64,000 nt of DNA from Flavisolibacter longurius (GTDB lineage Bacteria > Bacteroidota > Bacteroidia > Chitinophagales > Chitinophagaceae), in NCBI GenBank assembly GCA_014163555.1, contig JACJGO010000005.1:124001-188000 (forward strand), read 5' to 3'. The translations under genes were made by a program, and so were the position numbers. Of this stretch, positions 8,079-18,771 are shown piece by piece; positions within the stretch are counted from its first letter, which is position 1; every line of letters starts with the position of its first letter. Under the pieces are notes generated by a model, which was given only the letters and a program-made list of their open reading frames with translations, made no database searches and was not told the DNA's origin.

Positions 8079-8822
8079 ATGCAGAACGATCAAACCCAAA
8101 ATGCAACCCAGGTACTTCATCATTCACCTGATCAACCGGCCTATATGATCAAGATCCGAAACATGGAAAAAATCTACCGTACCGAAGAAGTGGAAACGGT
8201 AGCGCTGAACAAGCTAAACATCGATGTCAAAGAAGGAGAGTTTGTTGCCGTGATGGGACCTTCCGGCTGCGGCAAGTCCACGCTTCTGAACATCCTTGGT
8301 TTGCTGGATGAACCCGACAGCGGAAGCTTTTTGTTCAATGGCATAGAAGTGGCAAAATTCAACGAGCGCAAACGGGCCGACCTGCGCAAACGCAACATTG
8401 GTTTTGTGTTTCAAAGCTTCAATCTTATTGATGAACTGACCGTTTACGAAAACGTTGAACTTCCCTTAATTTATCTTGGTGTATCAACTGCCGAACGCAA
8501 AAGCAGGGTAGAAGATGTGCTGGATAAAATGCAGATCATGCACCGCCGCAATCACTACCCCCAGCAGTTATCGGGTGGTCAGCAACAGCGTGTGGCCGTG
8601 GCCCGTGCCGTTGTGAATAAACCAAAACTGATCCTGGCGGATGAACCGACCGGTAACCTGGATTCATCCAACGGTAATGAAGTGATGCAGTTATTGACTG
8701 ACCTGAACGAACAGGGTACCACCATCATTATGGTTACTCACTCCGAACACGATGCCCGTTACAGTCACCGCATTGTCCGTATGCTTGACGGTCAGACGGT
8801 ACTGGAAAATATCATGGTATAA
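8079..8822 (+). CDS. ABC transporter ATPase 1 (MacB/LolD type)
   Basis: Cytoplasmic ATPase that should energise the neighbouring permeases. Walker A is GPSGCGKST, the Q-loop region is IGFVFQSFNLIDELTVYENVELPL, the signature is LSGGQQQRVAVARA, Walker B is LILADEPTGNLD and the H-loop is MVTHSEHDA. The insertion and order are those of the MacB/LolD/FtsE group. The start at 8079 follows the stop of the 55-residue ORF by one base. An internal ATG (MIKIRNMEKIY, 8145) would remove a 22-residue Gln/Asn-rich leader and is a possible alternative. Permease 1 starts 63 bp downstream. Confidence 0.94.
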   Translation: MQNDQTQNATQVLHHSPDQPAYMIKIRNMEKIYRTEEVETVALNKLNIDVKEGEFVAVMGPSGCGKSTLLNILGLLDEPDSGSFLFNGIEVAKFNERKRADLRKRNIGFVFQSFNLIDELTVYENVELPLIYLGVSTAERKSRVEDVLDKMQIMHRRNHYPQQLSGGQQQRVAVARAVVNKPKLILADEPTGNLDSSNGNEVMQLLTDLNEQGTTIIMVTHSEHDARYSHRIVRMLDGQTVLENIMV

Positions 8823-8885
8823 AGAAGATCCTGACGGAAGACTGCCTACTGAAACAACATCTACACTTCCAAACAGACTTCATTT

Positions 8886-11306
8886 ATGTTTCGCAACTAC
8901 CTGAAAATTGCTTTCCGCAATTTGCGGAAGTACAAGGCCATTTCGTTTATTAACCTTTTTGGCCTTGCCGTAGGGTTTACCTGTTGCCTGCTGATTCTGG
9001 CATATATCCTCAACGAGGTAAGCTACGACAAGCAGCACCCGCATTCCGACAGGACCTATCGCATCTCCCGCAGTTTTCACAACGACGAAGGGGTGGAGTC
9101 ATTGCACCTGGGAGCCATTGCCCCGGCATTCGGGCCTTACCTAAAAACGGCTTTCCCCGAAATTGAAGTGATGACCCGGACATTGCCCAGCGGCAATACC
9201 GCGTTTGCGTATGAAGACAAACGTTTCTACGAAAACAACGTGTTTTTTGCCGATGAAAATTTCGGTGATGTTTTTAAACTGGGTGTTGTTAAAGGTAACC
9301 CGAAAAAAGCACTGGCAGAACCGTACACAATACTGATCACGGAGAGCCTGGCTAAAAAATACTTTGGAAACGAAGATCCGGTAAACAAGTTGATAAAGCT
9401 TGACAATAACCTGCCCTGCAAAGTGGCTGGTGTTTACAAGGACTTTGCTTCCAACGTGCATTTTCATCCCGATGTACTGATATCTTTCAATACGTTGAAA
9501 GATTCAGTCGTTTATGGCGAAGAACGATTGCGGACCAGTTTTGGCAACAATGCCTTCTTTACCTACCTCGTGCTGCCCAAAAACGTTGACTATAAACAGG
9601 TAGAAGCAAGAATGCCAGCTTTTATTGACAAGTACTATCATTTCCCCGGGGAACCCCCGGGTTTTGTAGGATCCAAAACAACCCATCTTTATCTTTGGCC
9701 ACTTACCAACATTCACCTCCGGTCGCACCTTGATGACGAAGTGGAAGAAAACGGAGACATCAAACGTGTTTATATTTTTTCCATTGTAGCCCTGTTTATC
9801 CTGCTCATTGCCTGCATCAATTACATGAATCTTTCCACGGCGCGGTCAGTGCTGCGGGCAAAGGAAATAGGCATTCGCAAAACCGTGGGCGCTGAAAGAA
9901 GGGAAATTATCCTGCAATTTCTTAGCGAGTCCGTGTTACTAACGTACATGGCTATCCTGTTTGCCCTTGTGCTGACGGTGGTCCTGCTGCCGTGGCTGAA
10001 CAGCTTTTCAGGTGCCCAACTGAAATTGGAATTATTGGTTCAGTGGAAAGTGCTGCTGCCTTTGTTCCTGACACCCATCCTTATAGGTGTGTTGTCCGGT
10101 ATCTATCCCGCTTTGTTCATGTCGTCGTTTGAGCCCGTACGAGTGCTGAAAGGATTGTTCCGGGTGGGTGGAAATCTATCCCTTCGCAAAGCCTTGGTAG
10201 TAGCGCAATTTGCTGTTTCCATTGTACTTATCATCAGTACAGCGGTTGTATTTCAGCAACTGCGGTACATGCAGGAAAAATCACTTGGCTTCGACAAAGA
10301 CCAGGTAATCACCATGTTCAATACTGCTGCTTTTGGCAACCGGTATGAAAGCTTCCGCCAGGAGCTGTTGCAACAACCTGGTGTAAAAGAAGTTGCCCGT
10401 TCTTCCCGTGTGCCTTCGGGACGCCTTCTTGACGCCATGGGCATTGGTATTCCAGCCGGAGATTCCATAAAACCTTTACAACTCGATGTCAAATATCTTT
10501 CCGTTGATTACAACTTTGTTCCGACCTATGGTTTTCAATTTGCGGCAGGCCGGAATTTTTCGCAGGCGTATGCCACCGACAGCACCAACTTCGTTGTAAA
10601 TGAAGCGGCGGTAAGGGCCATTGGTTACAAGTCAGTTCAGGATGCCATCAACCAGCCGATCATGTACGGCGGACAAAAAGGAAACATCATTGGTGTAGTA
10701 AAAGATTTTCATTTTGAATCGCTGCACCAGCAGATCCCTGCGCTTGTGATGAGTGTCATTCCCAATCAATTTGGCCGCATTTCGATTAAGCTGGCAGGAA
10801 ACAATCTTCCGGCTACGCTGGCGACAGTAGAGGCTACATGGAAAAAGTTCCTGCCGGAAGTGCCGTATGATTTTACATTCATGGATGAAAGCTTTGCCCG
10901 GCTTTATGAATCAGAACAACGGCAAAAAACAATCTTCACCTCCTTTGCAGCTATCGCCATTTTTATTGCCTGCCTGGGATTGTTCGGCCTTTCTGCCTTT
11001 ACCATCAGCCAGCGCATCAAAGAAATTGGTATAAGAAAAGTATTGGGTGCGGAGGTCAGTTCTATTGTGGGCTTATTGTCAAAAGATTTTTTGAAGCTGG
11101 TTGCAGTGGCAGCCCTGATTGCCTTTCCTGTTGCATGGTACGCTATGACCAAATGGCTGGATGATTTTGCCTATCGCATTGATATTCCATGGTGGATCTT
11201 CCTTGCAGCAGCTTTCATTGCCTGTCTAATTGCATTTTTCACTATTTCTTTCCAGGCCATCAAAGCGGCTTCGGCCAATCCTGTAAAAAGCCTCCGGTCA
11301 GAATAA
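8886..11306 (+). CDS. MacB/FtsX-type permease 1 of 11
   Basis: 806-residue duplicated permease. The N-terminus MFRNYLKIAFRNLRKYKAIS precedes TM1 (around 20-43). A large periplasmic MacB_PCD-like domain follows, then three TMs with the cytoplasmic coupling motif KEIGIRKTVGA near residue 326. A further TM (LVVAQFAVSIVLIISTAVV) opens a second periplasmic domain that carries GRNFSQAY and GVVKDFHFESLH. Three last TMs have KEIGIRKVLGA near 712 and the tail ANPVKSLRSE. This double layout matches what are called duplicated orphan permeases in Acidobacteria. Being next to ATPase 1, it is the most likely direct partner of that ATPase. Confidence 0.93.
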   Translation: MFRNYLKIAFRNLRKYKAISFINLFGLAVGFTCCLLILAYILNEVSYDKQHPHSDRTYRISRSFHNDEGVESLHLGAIAPAFGPYLKTAFPEIEVMTRTLPSGNTAFAYEDKRFYENNVFFADENFGDVFKLGVVKGNPKKALAEPYTILITESLAKKYFGNEDPVNKLIKLDNNLPCKVAGVYKDFASNVHFHPDVLISFNTLKDSVVYGEERLRTSFGNNAFFTYLVLPKNVDYKQVEARMPAFIDKYYHFPGEPPGFVGSKTTHLYLWPLTNIHLRSHLDDEVEENGDIKRVYIFSIVALFILLIACINYMNLSTARSVLRAKEIGIRKTVGAERREIILQFLSESVLLTYMAILFALVLTVVLLPWLNSFSGAQLKLELLVQWKVLLPLFLTPILIGVLSGIYPALFMSSFEPVRVLKGLFRVGGNLSLRKALVVAQFAVSIVLIISTAVVFQQLRYMQEKSLGFDKDQVITMFNTAAFGNRYESFRQELLQQPGVKEVARSSRVPSGRLLDAMGIGIPAGDSIKPLQLDVKYLSVDYNFVPTYGFQFAAGRNFSQAYATDSTNFVVNEAAVRAIGYKSVQDAINQPIMYGGQKGNIIGVVKDFHFESLHQQIPALVMSVIPNQFGRISIKLAGNNLPATLATVEATWKKFLPEVPYDFTFMDESFARLYESEQRQKTIFTSFAAIAIFIACLGLFGLSAFTISQRIKEIGIRKVLGAEVSSIVGLLSKDFLKLVAVAALIAFPVAWYAMTKWLDDFAYRIDIPWWIFLAAAFIACLIAFFTISFQAIKAASANPVKSLRSE

Positions 11307-11346
11307 CGGGCTGGACGAAACCTTAACCGACTACAAACTGAAAAAC

Positions 11347-13767
11347 ATGTTCCGCAATTATTTTAAAATCGCCTGGCGAAATCTTGGAAAACACAAAGGA
11401 GACACGGCCATCAACCTAGTTGGGCTCTGTGTTGCCTTTACCTGCGCCCTGCTTATTTTTTTGAGCGTTTTCTTTGAGTTTTCTTACGACAACTTCCACC
11501 GCAACGGCGATAACATCTACCATGTTTACACCACGGTAAGCAGCAGGGATGGGGCCAACCAAATGACTTCGGCACCCATACCGATGGCGCAAACACTAAA
11601 AGAAACCTACCCCGAAGTACAATATGCTTCCCGCTATGTTTCCCGTTCCGGCAATGTGCGGTACATGGACAAGCAGTTATCGCTGAACCTGCGTACAACC
11701 GACCCGGATTTCTTCCAGATGTTTACGTTTCCGTTTACCAAAGGATCAGCGCAAACGGCCTTGAACGATTTGTCCGGCCTTGTTATAACGGAGAGCAGCG
11801 CCAAAGCCCTGTTCAGCGATGCGGAGCCCATGGGAAAAACCGTACAGATGAAGATTGGAGACGAATGGTTGCCGTTTACCATCACCGGCGTGGTAAAAGA
11901 TATCCCGGAAGCTTCCAGCATCACCTTCGACCTCGTTTCCAGATTTGAGATTAATGAATTTTACACAGTCGATCGTACCAATTGGGAAAACTGGAATCAC
12001 AGCTTCTACGTTCAACTAAAAGACAATACAAATCCGGCCGATCTCGAACAAAAAGCAAAACCGTTTTATGAACAACACCTGGCCAATTTTATAGAAGGAG
12101 CAAAGCGTGACGGGTTCAAACCCTTGCATAGTGATACCTATATGCAGCTTGGGTTACTGCCACTAAGCCAGATGCATACGGAAGGCGATCTGCTGGTAGA
12201 AGGCAGCAGCATCAGTAAAAATTACCTGAACCTCCTGTTGGCGATTGGTGCGTTGATTTTATTAATTGCGTGCATCAATTTTGTCAACCTGACCATTGGT
12301 CGCTCTTTTACACGTTCGCATGAAATTGGCCTGCGCAAAACGCTGGGTGCCCTGCGCTGGCAGGTGGTAATGCAGCTTTGGGTAGAAGCCCTCCTGATCT
12401 GCTTTTTTGCGCTAATAGTAAGTGCTGTTTTAACCTATTTACTTCTGCCGCATTACAAGCAACTTTTCCGGTTGAATATTGAGCAGGATATTTTGTTTTC
12501 TCCACTCGTTTTAGTTGGCGTATTGGCAGGCTTTCTTTTCGTAACCTTATTGGCCGGTGGCTATCCTGCATGGCTGATTGCCCGGGTGAATATTGTCAGC
12601 ATCCTGAAAGGAAAATTTTCCATTGCCCGTTCACAGGGCATCCGCAATACGCTGATCGTAGTGCAGTTTGCCATTGCCGTGCTATTGCTGATCTGCACAT
12701 TTGTTTCCTGGCAGCAGATCGATTTCCTGCGTTCGCAGCCCCTTGGCTATAACCGTTCACAGGTTGTTTCTGTCCCCATCGAAAGTGACCAGGATCCGAA
12801 CATGGTGCTGGAGCGGCTTCGCGAAAAACTGGGTGGCAAACCGCAGGTGCAAAGTGTAAGCGGTATCTACAACAACCTAGGAAGAGGCTTGGATGGTTCT
12901 ACCCGTACGTCAGTTGTCAGCTTCGATTATAAAAACCGTGGCTTCCGTGCAACCTGGGTAGGTGTCAGCTATGACTTTGTAAAAACGCTGGACCTGCAAC
13001 TGGTAGCGGGCCGGGATTTTTCGCGGCAGTTTTCAACCGACAGCAGCGGCATCCTGGTGAACGAAGCCATGGCAAAATTGCTGGAAGAAAAAGAAGTGGT
13101 AGGATTAAAGTTGCCGGTTCATGACAGCGCCACACCAATGACGATTATTGGCGTGGTAAAAGATTTCAATTACGAATCGCTGCACAAAAAAATTGCCCCC
13201 ATGTGCTTTGTGATAGAGCGGCCATTTGGTGTGCATTACGCTCTGGTAAAAGTTACACCCGCCAATCTACCGGCCAGCATGGACCTTATCAAATCCACCT
13301 GGAAACAGATTCTACCGAACATTGATTTTAAAGGTTCTTTTCTCGATGAAAACATCGACCGCCAATACCGCCGCGAAGAAAAAATGGGACAGATTTTTAT
13401 CTCCGGTGCCATCATCGCCATTGTGCTTTCCTGTATGGGACTGCTGGCCATGGTGCTCCTGATCATCACCCAAAAAGTAAAAGAAATTGGCATTCGCAAA
13501 GTCCTGGGTGCAAGTGCTTCCAACATTGTGATGCTGGTATCCCGCCAGTTTGTCTGGCTGATCTGCATTGCCCTGTTGGTGGCAACACCGCTAGCCTGGT
13601 TTGGTATGCAAAAATGGCTGGAAAACTTTGCTTACCGCATTGATCTGGCCTGGTGGGTGTTTGCGGCGGCTGGAGTCCTTTCCTTCCTGATTGCCTTTGT
13701 TACCATCTGCATTCAGGCGCTAAAAGCGGCAATGGCCAATCCTGTGAAAAGTCTTCGTTCTGAATAA
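11347..13767 (+). CDS. MacB/FtsX-type permease 2 of 11
   Basis: 806 residues, 40 bp after permease 1. Begins MFRNYFKIAWRNLGKHKGDT. The first coupling motif is the most divergent in this half of the array, HEIGLRKTLGA (about residue 325), where other copies have KEIG or KEVG. The second is canonical, KEIGIRKVLGA (about 712), preceded by LLAMVLLIITQKV rather than the usual FGLA segment. The second periplasmic domain keeps GRDFSRQFSTD and GVVKDFNYESLH. It ends ANPVKSLRSE. The stop TAA shares its last base with an ATG in the next frame (TAATG at 13765-13769), suggesting coupled translation. Confidence 0.92.
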   Translation: MFRNYFKIAWRNLGKHKGDTAINLVGLCVAFTCALLIFLSVFFEFSYDNFHRNGDNIYHVYTTVSSRDGANQMTSAPIPMAQTLKETYPEVQYASRYVSRSGNVRYMDKQLSLNLRTTDPDFFQMFTFPFTKGSAQTALNDLSGLVITESSAKALFSDAEPMGKTVQMKIGDEWLPFTITGVVKDIPEASSITFDLVSRFEINEFYTVDRTNWENWNHSFYVQLKDNTNPADLEQKAKPFYEQHLANFIEGAKRDGFKPLHSDTYMQLGLLPLSQMHTEGDLLVEGSSISKNYLNLLLAIGALILLIACINFVNLTIGRSFTRSHEIGLRKTLGALRWQVVMQLWVEALLICFFALIVSAVLTYLLLPHYKQLFRLNIEQDILFSPLVLVGVLAGFLFVTLLAGGYPAWLIARVNIVSILKGKFSIARSQGIRNTLIVVQFAIAVLLLICTFVSWQQIDFLRSQPLGYNRSQVVSVPIESDQDPNMVLERLREKLGGKPQVQSVSGIYNNLGRGLDGSTRTSVVSFDYKNRGFRATWVGVSYDFVKTLDLQLVAGRDFSRQFSTDSSGILVNEAMAKLLEEKEVVGLKLPVHDSATPMTIIGVVKDFNYESLHKKIAPMCFVIERPFGVHYALVKVTPANLPASMDLIKSTWKQILPNIDFKGSFLDENIDRQYRREEKMGQIFISGAIIAIVLSCMGLLAMVLLIITQKVKEIGIRKVLGASASNIVMLVSRQFVWLICIALLVATPLAWFGMQKWLENFAYRIDLAWWVFAAAGVLSFLIAFVTICIQALKAAMANPVKSLRSE

Positions 13768-13808
13768 TGCACAATGAAACAAAACTGAACGAATTCAAAA
13801 ACAAAAGC

Positions 13809-16256
13809 ATGTTTCAAAACTATCTCAAGATTGCCTGGCGCAACCTGAAAAAAAACAAGGTATTTTCTTTTATCAACATTTTTGGTCTTTCCGTAGGACT
13901 GACCTGCTGCATTCTTATTTCACTTTATGTATATCATGAGTTGCGGTATGATACGCATCATGCCAATGGCGACCGGTTGTACCGGCTGGGCACCATCTTC
14001 ATCGATCAGGGAGTAGAAGACAAAGGCCGCACAACATCAGCACCGGCCGGAAGCATGATGCAGGCCGAGTACCCCGAGATAGAAGCCACCACCCGCGGCC
14101 TCGAATTATTCCGCGATGACAAAACGCTTTTCCGCCTGGACAAAGGAGAAGGACAATTTCAGTCCTATTACGAACAAAACGGATGGTTGGCAGATTCGAA
14201 TTTTTTCCAGGTAATTCCTTACAACTTCCGTGAAGGCAATCCCCGTACAGCCTTGCAGGCGCCCAACTCGGTTGTTATAAGTGAGGACATGGCCGAAAAA
14301 CTTTTTGGGAAATCGTCTGCATTGGACAAGATGGTGCAAATCAGCAGCAGCACCAACGGCGATAGCCTTTTTCGTATCACCGGTGTATTTGAGCGGCCCA
14401 AAGCTCCCACACACATTGATGCCAATTTTTTTATCACGATCCGTGGCGGCAATATGGATGGTTTTGCCAATGACAGTCCGAGCCTCGCCAACAACAACAT
14501 GTTTTTCACCTACATGTTGCTGAAAGAAGGAGCGAATCCAAAAACCCTCGAAGCAAAATTCCCATCCTTTGTGCAGCGTCACCTTAGTGACATGTTGAAG
14601 CAAACCGGGAAAAGCCGTAATTATTTCATGATGCCCATTGCCGATATTCACCTCTCGGGTATTGATGGCGGAAAAGGCGGCGGTGGCAGCAAAACAACCT
14701 TGTTTATTCTGAGCTCTATCGCTGTGCTGACGTTGCTGATTGCCTGTATCAATTTCATGAACCTTTCAACTGCGCATTCAGCAAAAAGAGCAAAAGAAGT
14801 AGGCATTCGAAAAGTATTGGGGGCACAAAAAACTTCGCTGTTGCAGCAGTTCCTGGGCGAGTCGATGGTGATGGCCGTAGTGGCTCTCCTGTTTGCACTT
14901 GCATTGATAGTTTTTCTCCTGCCCATTTTTGAAACAGTTTCCGGAACAAACCTGACCATCTCCTTTGAACAAAAGATGATGCTGGGTGGCTTCTTCCTGG
15001 TTTTAACAGTGGTCACCGGTTTGCTTGCCGGCAGTTACCCGGCGGTGTTTCTTTCTTCTTTTAAACCCATTCGCGTTTTAAAAGGAAAATTCACCAACTC
15101 CCTGGCGGCTGTATCCCTCCGCAAATCCCTGGTGGTATTCCAGTTTGTCATCTCCATTTGCCTGATCATTGCCTCGGTGGTTATTGCCAGGCAAATGCAG
15201 TACATGCGTTTGAAAGACCTTGGTTTCGCCAAAGACCAGCAGATCATTTTACCCATGCGCACAGCAGCAGCCAAAGACAATGCCATGGCTTTCCGCAACG
15301 AAGCTTCGGCACAAACCGGCATTCAGTCCATCGGCGCCGGCATGTCTTATCCCGGAATATTTCATCCGCAGGATTGGCTGATGTATGCCCAAGGTCAGAA
15401 CATGACCAACTCCAAGCAGGTTTACATCAACATGGTCGATGATGCATTTTTACAAACGCTGGGTGTTAAACTCTTGGCCGGCCGGCTCTTCTCCAAAGAG
15501 TTTTCAACGGATACGCTTACCCGTTTTGTGGTGAATGAAGAACTGGTAAAAAAATTCGGATTTTCCTCGCCGCAGGAAGCCATCGGTAAGTGGATAGCAT
15601 TTGACTGGGACGGCATGCAGCGGCAGTTTACCATTATCGGAGTGGTGAAGGATTTTCATTTCAAAGACCTGCATGAGCCCATCGAGCCGATTGCTTTCCG
15701 TATGTTCAACGAAGCTTCGTTTAATTATTTTGTTGCCAAAGCATCAGGCGCCAATCTGAAACAGGCATTAGCCGGTTTGGAATCCTCCTGGAAAAAACTC
15801 AACCCGAACGAACCTTTTGAATACAGTTTCCTCGACCAGGATTTTCAAAAGAATTATGAAAAGGAAAGCCGCCAAGGCGCTCTTATTAATTATTTCACCC
15901 TTGTTGCCATAATCATTTCCTGCCTTGGACTGTTTGGACTGGCTACGTTCACGGCCGAACAACGCACGAAGGAAATCGGCATCCGCAAAGTGCTTGGCGC
16001 TTCGGTTTACGGTGTTGTATCGCTGTTGTCAAAAGACTTTTTAAAACTTGTTTTGATTGCCGTCATCATTGCTTCGCCCCTGGCCTGGTGGGGAATGAAC
16101 AAATGGCTGCAAAACTTTGCATACCAATCCGGCATCGAATGGACCGTATTTGCGCTTACGTTCCTTATTGCCATCCTGATTGCTTTTGCTACGATCAGTT
16201 TCCAGGCCATTAAAGCCGCATTGGCAAACCCGGTAAAAAGTTTACGCAGTGAATAG
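13809..16256 (+). CDS. MacB/FtsX-type permease 3 of 11
   Basis: 815 residues from the preferred ATG at 13809 (MFQNYLKIAWRNLKKNKVFS), chosen because all other copies begin M(F/L/I)xNY. An in-frame ATG at 13767 overlaps the previous stop and would add 14 polar residues, so it could serve for coupled initiation. A glycine-rich stretch, GIDGGKGGGGSKT, sits just before the first TM trio and is unique to this copy; it lengthens the linker between the periplasmic domain and the membrane. Coupling motifs: KEVGIRKVLGA near 329 and KEIGIRKVLGA near 721. Tail ANPVKSLRSE. Confidence 0.92.
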   Translation: MFQNYLKIAWRNLKKNKVFSFINIFGLSVGLTCCILISLYVYHELRYDTHHANGDRLYRLGTIFIDQGVEDKGRTTSAPAGSMMQAEYPEIEATTRGLELFRDDKTLFRLDKGEGQFQSYYEQNGWLADSNFFQVIPYNFREGNPRTALQAPNSVVISEDMAEKLFGKSSALDKMVQISSSTNGDSLFRITGVFERPKAPTHIDANFFITIRGGNMDGFANDSPSLANNNMFFTYMLLKEGANPKTLEAKFPSFVQRHLSDMLKQTGKSRNYFMMPIADIHLSGIDGGKGGGGSKTTLFILSSIAVLTLLIACINFMNLSTAHSAKRAKEVGIRKVLGAQKTSLLQQFLGESMVMAVVALLFALALIVFLLPIFETVSGTNLTISFEQKMMLGGFFLVLTVVTGLLAGSYPAVFLSSFKPIRVLKGKFTNSLAAVSLRKSLVVFQFVISICLIIASVVIARQMQYMRLKDLGFAKDQQIILPMRTAAAKDNAMAFRNEASAQTGIQSIGAGMSYPGIFHPQDWLMYAQGQNMTNSKQVYINMVDDAFLQTLGVKLLAGRLFSKEFSTDTLTRFVVNEELVKKFGFSSPQEAIGKWIAFDWDGMQRQFTIIGVVKDFHFKDLHEPIEPIAFRMFNEASFNYFVAKASGANLKQALAGLESSWKKLNPNEPFEYSFLDQDFQKNYEKESRQGALINYFTLVAIIISCLGLFGLATFTAEQRTKEIGIRKVLGASVYGVVSLLSKDFLKLVLIAVIIASPLAWWGMNKWLQNFAYQSGIEWTVFALTFLIAILIAFATISFQAIKAALANPVKSLRSE

Positions 16257-16333
16257 GAGATCGAGAACCGTATGAAGGATTTGATTTATTGTACTAATGT
16301 TTAATACTTACCAACTAACAATTGATAAAAGCC

Positions 16334-18703
16334 ATGTTTCGTAATTATGTAAAAACGGCTGTTCGGAATCTGCTTCGGCAAAAAGCATTTTCAATCATCA
16401 ATATTTTGGGCCTGGCCATTGGTATGGCCAGTGCCATTTTGATCCTGCTCTGGATTCAAAACGAAGTCAGTCACGATAGGTTTCATGAAAAAGGTGACCG
16501 GCTTTATACCCTGAACAACCGGGATCGTTTCAATGGCGAACTCTGGGCCTGGAATTCCACCCCAAATCTATTAGGGCCAACCGTCAAGGCTGATTATCCG
16601 GATGTAGAAGATGTGGTGCGAACCTCCGGCGTGGGGTTTCTATTTACGCACAACGAAAAACGCATGAATGTCCAGGGAATATTTACCGACACCGGATTTC
16701 TTTCCATGTTTACATTTCCGTTACTAAAAGGTACTGCAACTACGGCATTGAACGGCACCCATAATATTGTTGTAACCGAAAAGCTGGCCCAAAAACTTTT
16801 TGGGAACGAAGAACCGATGGGAAAGGTTGTTCGGATCGACAGCGCCGACCAGTTTACCGTCACCGGTGTTTTGAAAGATCTGCCCAACAATACCATCTTC
16901 AATTTTGAATACCTGCTGCCCTGGAATTACCGTACAAAACTGGGCTGGTCCGACAGCAGTTGGGGCAACAACTCCGTACAAACTTATGTGCTACTCAAGC
17001 CAAATGTTTCACAGGCTGCATTCGATGAAAAAATAAAAAACATCACCATCGATCATACAAGCGGCGAAGGGAAATCAACTACGCAGGTCTTTACTTATCC
17101 TTTCCGGGATGCTTATCTGTATGGGAAATCGGAAAACGGAAAATACATAGGCGGCCGTGTGGAGATGGTTCGGCTCTTTGCCATTATTGCCGGCTTTATC
17201 CTGCTCATCGCCTGTATCAATTTTATGAACCTGAGCACAGCCCGTAGCGAAAAACGGGCAAAAGAAGTGGGCATACGCAAAGTAGTTGGTGCACCTAAAG
17301 GCATGCTGGTGGGTCAGTTCCTTGGCGAATCGGTTTTGTTATCCTTTCTGGCCGGCCTTCTGGCCCTCTCCATTGTACAAGTCAGTTTATCAGGTTTCAA
17401 TACACTTGTTGAAAAGGAACTTTCAATACCCTATAGCAACCTTATTTTCTGGTTGTCCGGACTCCTTTTTGTGCTGCTAACAGGTATTGTGGCAGGCAGC
17501 TACCCGGCTTTCTTTCTTGCTGCTTACAAACCTGTAAAAGTTTTAAAAGGCACGTTCAAAGCTGCCCATGCCCTGGTAACACCCCGAAAGATTCTGGTGG
17601 TGCTGCAGTTTACGTTTGCTATTGTCCTCATCATCTGCACCATCATCATTACCCGCCAAATTAACCATGCCCAAAAACGGGATGCAGGGTACGACCGAAA
17701 CCAGTTGGTTTATATGTTCATCCAGGGCGGTATAGAAAAACATTTTGATGCCATCAAAAGTGAACTGCTAGGCAGCGGTGCGGCTGTTGCCGTTACCAAA
17801 TCCATGAGCCCCATTACACAACGGTGGAGCGATAGCTGGGGCTTTTCTTGGGAGGGCAGCACACAGGAGGACCGGAAAGCTGATTTTATCCGCATGGCTT
17901 CCGATGCTGATTTTGTCAAAACAATGGGTGTAAAAATCATCGAGGGTCGCGACATCAACATCCGCGAATACCCGGCCGATTCTACGGCGGTATTATTAAA
18001 TGAAACAGCAGTTAAAGGCATGCGCCTGAAAAATCCCATTGGCCAAATTATTAGAGAAGAGGGTGGACGCAACTGGCATGTAGTAGGCGTGCTGAAAGAT
18101 TTCATTTTTGAATCGCCGTTTCAGAAAGTTGAAAAGCTGATGGTGAATGGTCCGGCAGCCTGGTTCAATGTCATTCACTTCAAACTGAACCCGGCCCGCT
18201 CTGTTACCGATAATCTGAAGCTTGCAGAAAATGTTTTTAAAAAATACAACCCGGAATATCCCTTCGACTACAGGTTTGTGGATGAAGCTTATGCCAAAAA
18301 ATTTGATAGCCAGAAGCGCACCGGAAAACTGGCAGCCCTCTTTGCCGGACTTACCATTTTTATTTCTTGTCTCGGACTGTTTGGCCTGGCAGCCTATATG
18401 GCGCAGAACCGGATCAAGGAAATTGGCGTTCGCCGGGTACTGGGTGCTTCGGTCAATAACATAACGACTTTGTTGTCAAAAGACTTTTTAAAGCTGGTGG
18501 TCATTGCTCTGCTAATTGCTTCTCCGCTTGCATGGTGGGCCATGAATGCCTGGCTAAAAGATTTTGAATACAGAGTGGACATAGAATGGTGGGTTTTTGC
18601 GGCCGCAGGCATAACCTCTGTCTTAATTGCCCTGGTAACTGTAGGCTACCAAGCGGTACGAGCCGCCTTATCAAATCCTGTAAAAAATCTCCGTACGGAA
18701 TAA
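16334..18703 (+). CDS. MacB/FtsX-type permease 4 of 11
   Basis: 789 residues from the ATG at 16334 (MFRNYVKTAVRNLLRQKAFS); a TTG at 16322 would add MIKA. It follows permease 3 by 77 bp. One of the shorter copies, with a reduced first periplasmic domain that puts the first coupling motif (KEVGIRKVVGA) near residue 310. The second is KEIGVRRVLGA near 695, with an Arg in place of the usual Lys. In the second periplasmic domain GVLKDFIFESPF replaces the common GVVKDFHFESLH. Tail SNPVKNLRTE. Its sequence resembles permease 9 more than its direct neighbours (for example ITQRWSDSW versus ITEIWNF), which suggests an old duplication of part of the array. Confidence 0.91.
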   Translation: MFRNYVKTAVRNLLRQKAFSIINILGLAIGMASAILILLWIQNEVSHDRFHEKGDRLYTLNNRDRFNGELWAWNSTPNLLGPTVKADYPDVEDVVRTSGVGFLFTHNEKRMNVQGIFTDTGFLSMFTFPLLKGTATTALNGTHNIVVTEKLAQKLFGNEEPMGKVVRIDSADQFTVTGVLKDLPNNTIFNFEYLLPWNYRTKLGWSDSSWGNNSVQTYVLLKPNVSQAAFDEKIKNITIDHTSGEGKSTTQVFTYPFRDAYLYGKSENGKYIGGRVEMVRLFAIIAGFILLIACINFMNLSTARSEKRAKEVGIRKVVGAPKGMLVGQFLGESVLLSFLAGLLALSIVQVSLSGFNTLVEKELSIPYSNLIFWLSGLLFVLLTGIVAGSYPAFFLAAYKPVKVLKGTFKAAHALVTPRKILVVLQFTFAIVLIICTIIITRQINHAQKRDAGYDRNQLVYMFIQGGIEKHFDAIKSELLGSGAAVAVTKSMSPITQRWSDSWGFSWEGSTQEDRKADFIRMASDADFVKTMGVKIIEGRDINIREYPADSTAVLLNETAVKGMRLKNPIGQIIREEGGRNWHVVGVLKDFIFESPFQKVEKLMVNGPAAWFNVIHFKLNPARSVTDNLKLAENVFKKYNPEYPFDYRFVDEAYAKKFDSQKRTGKLAALFAGLTIFISCLGLFGLAAYMAQNRIKEIGVRRVLGASVNNITTLLSKDFLKLVVIALLIASPLAWWAMNAWLKDFEYRVDIEWWVFAAAGITSVLIALVTVGYQAVRAALSNPVKNLRTE

Positions 18704-18771
18704 GGAAAACTTCGAGTAACAAAAATTGATGGCGTGAATGCGTTCACGGCAAAACCTGAAAATCTGTGTGT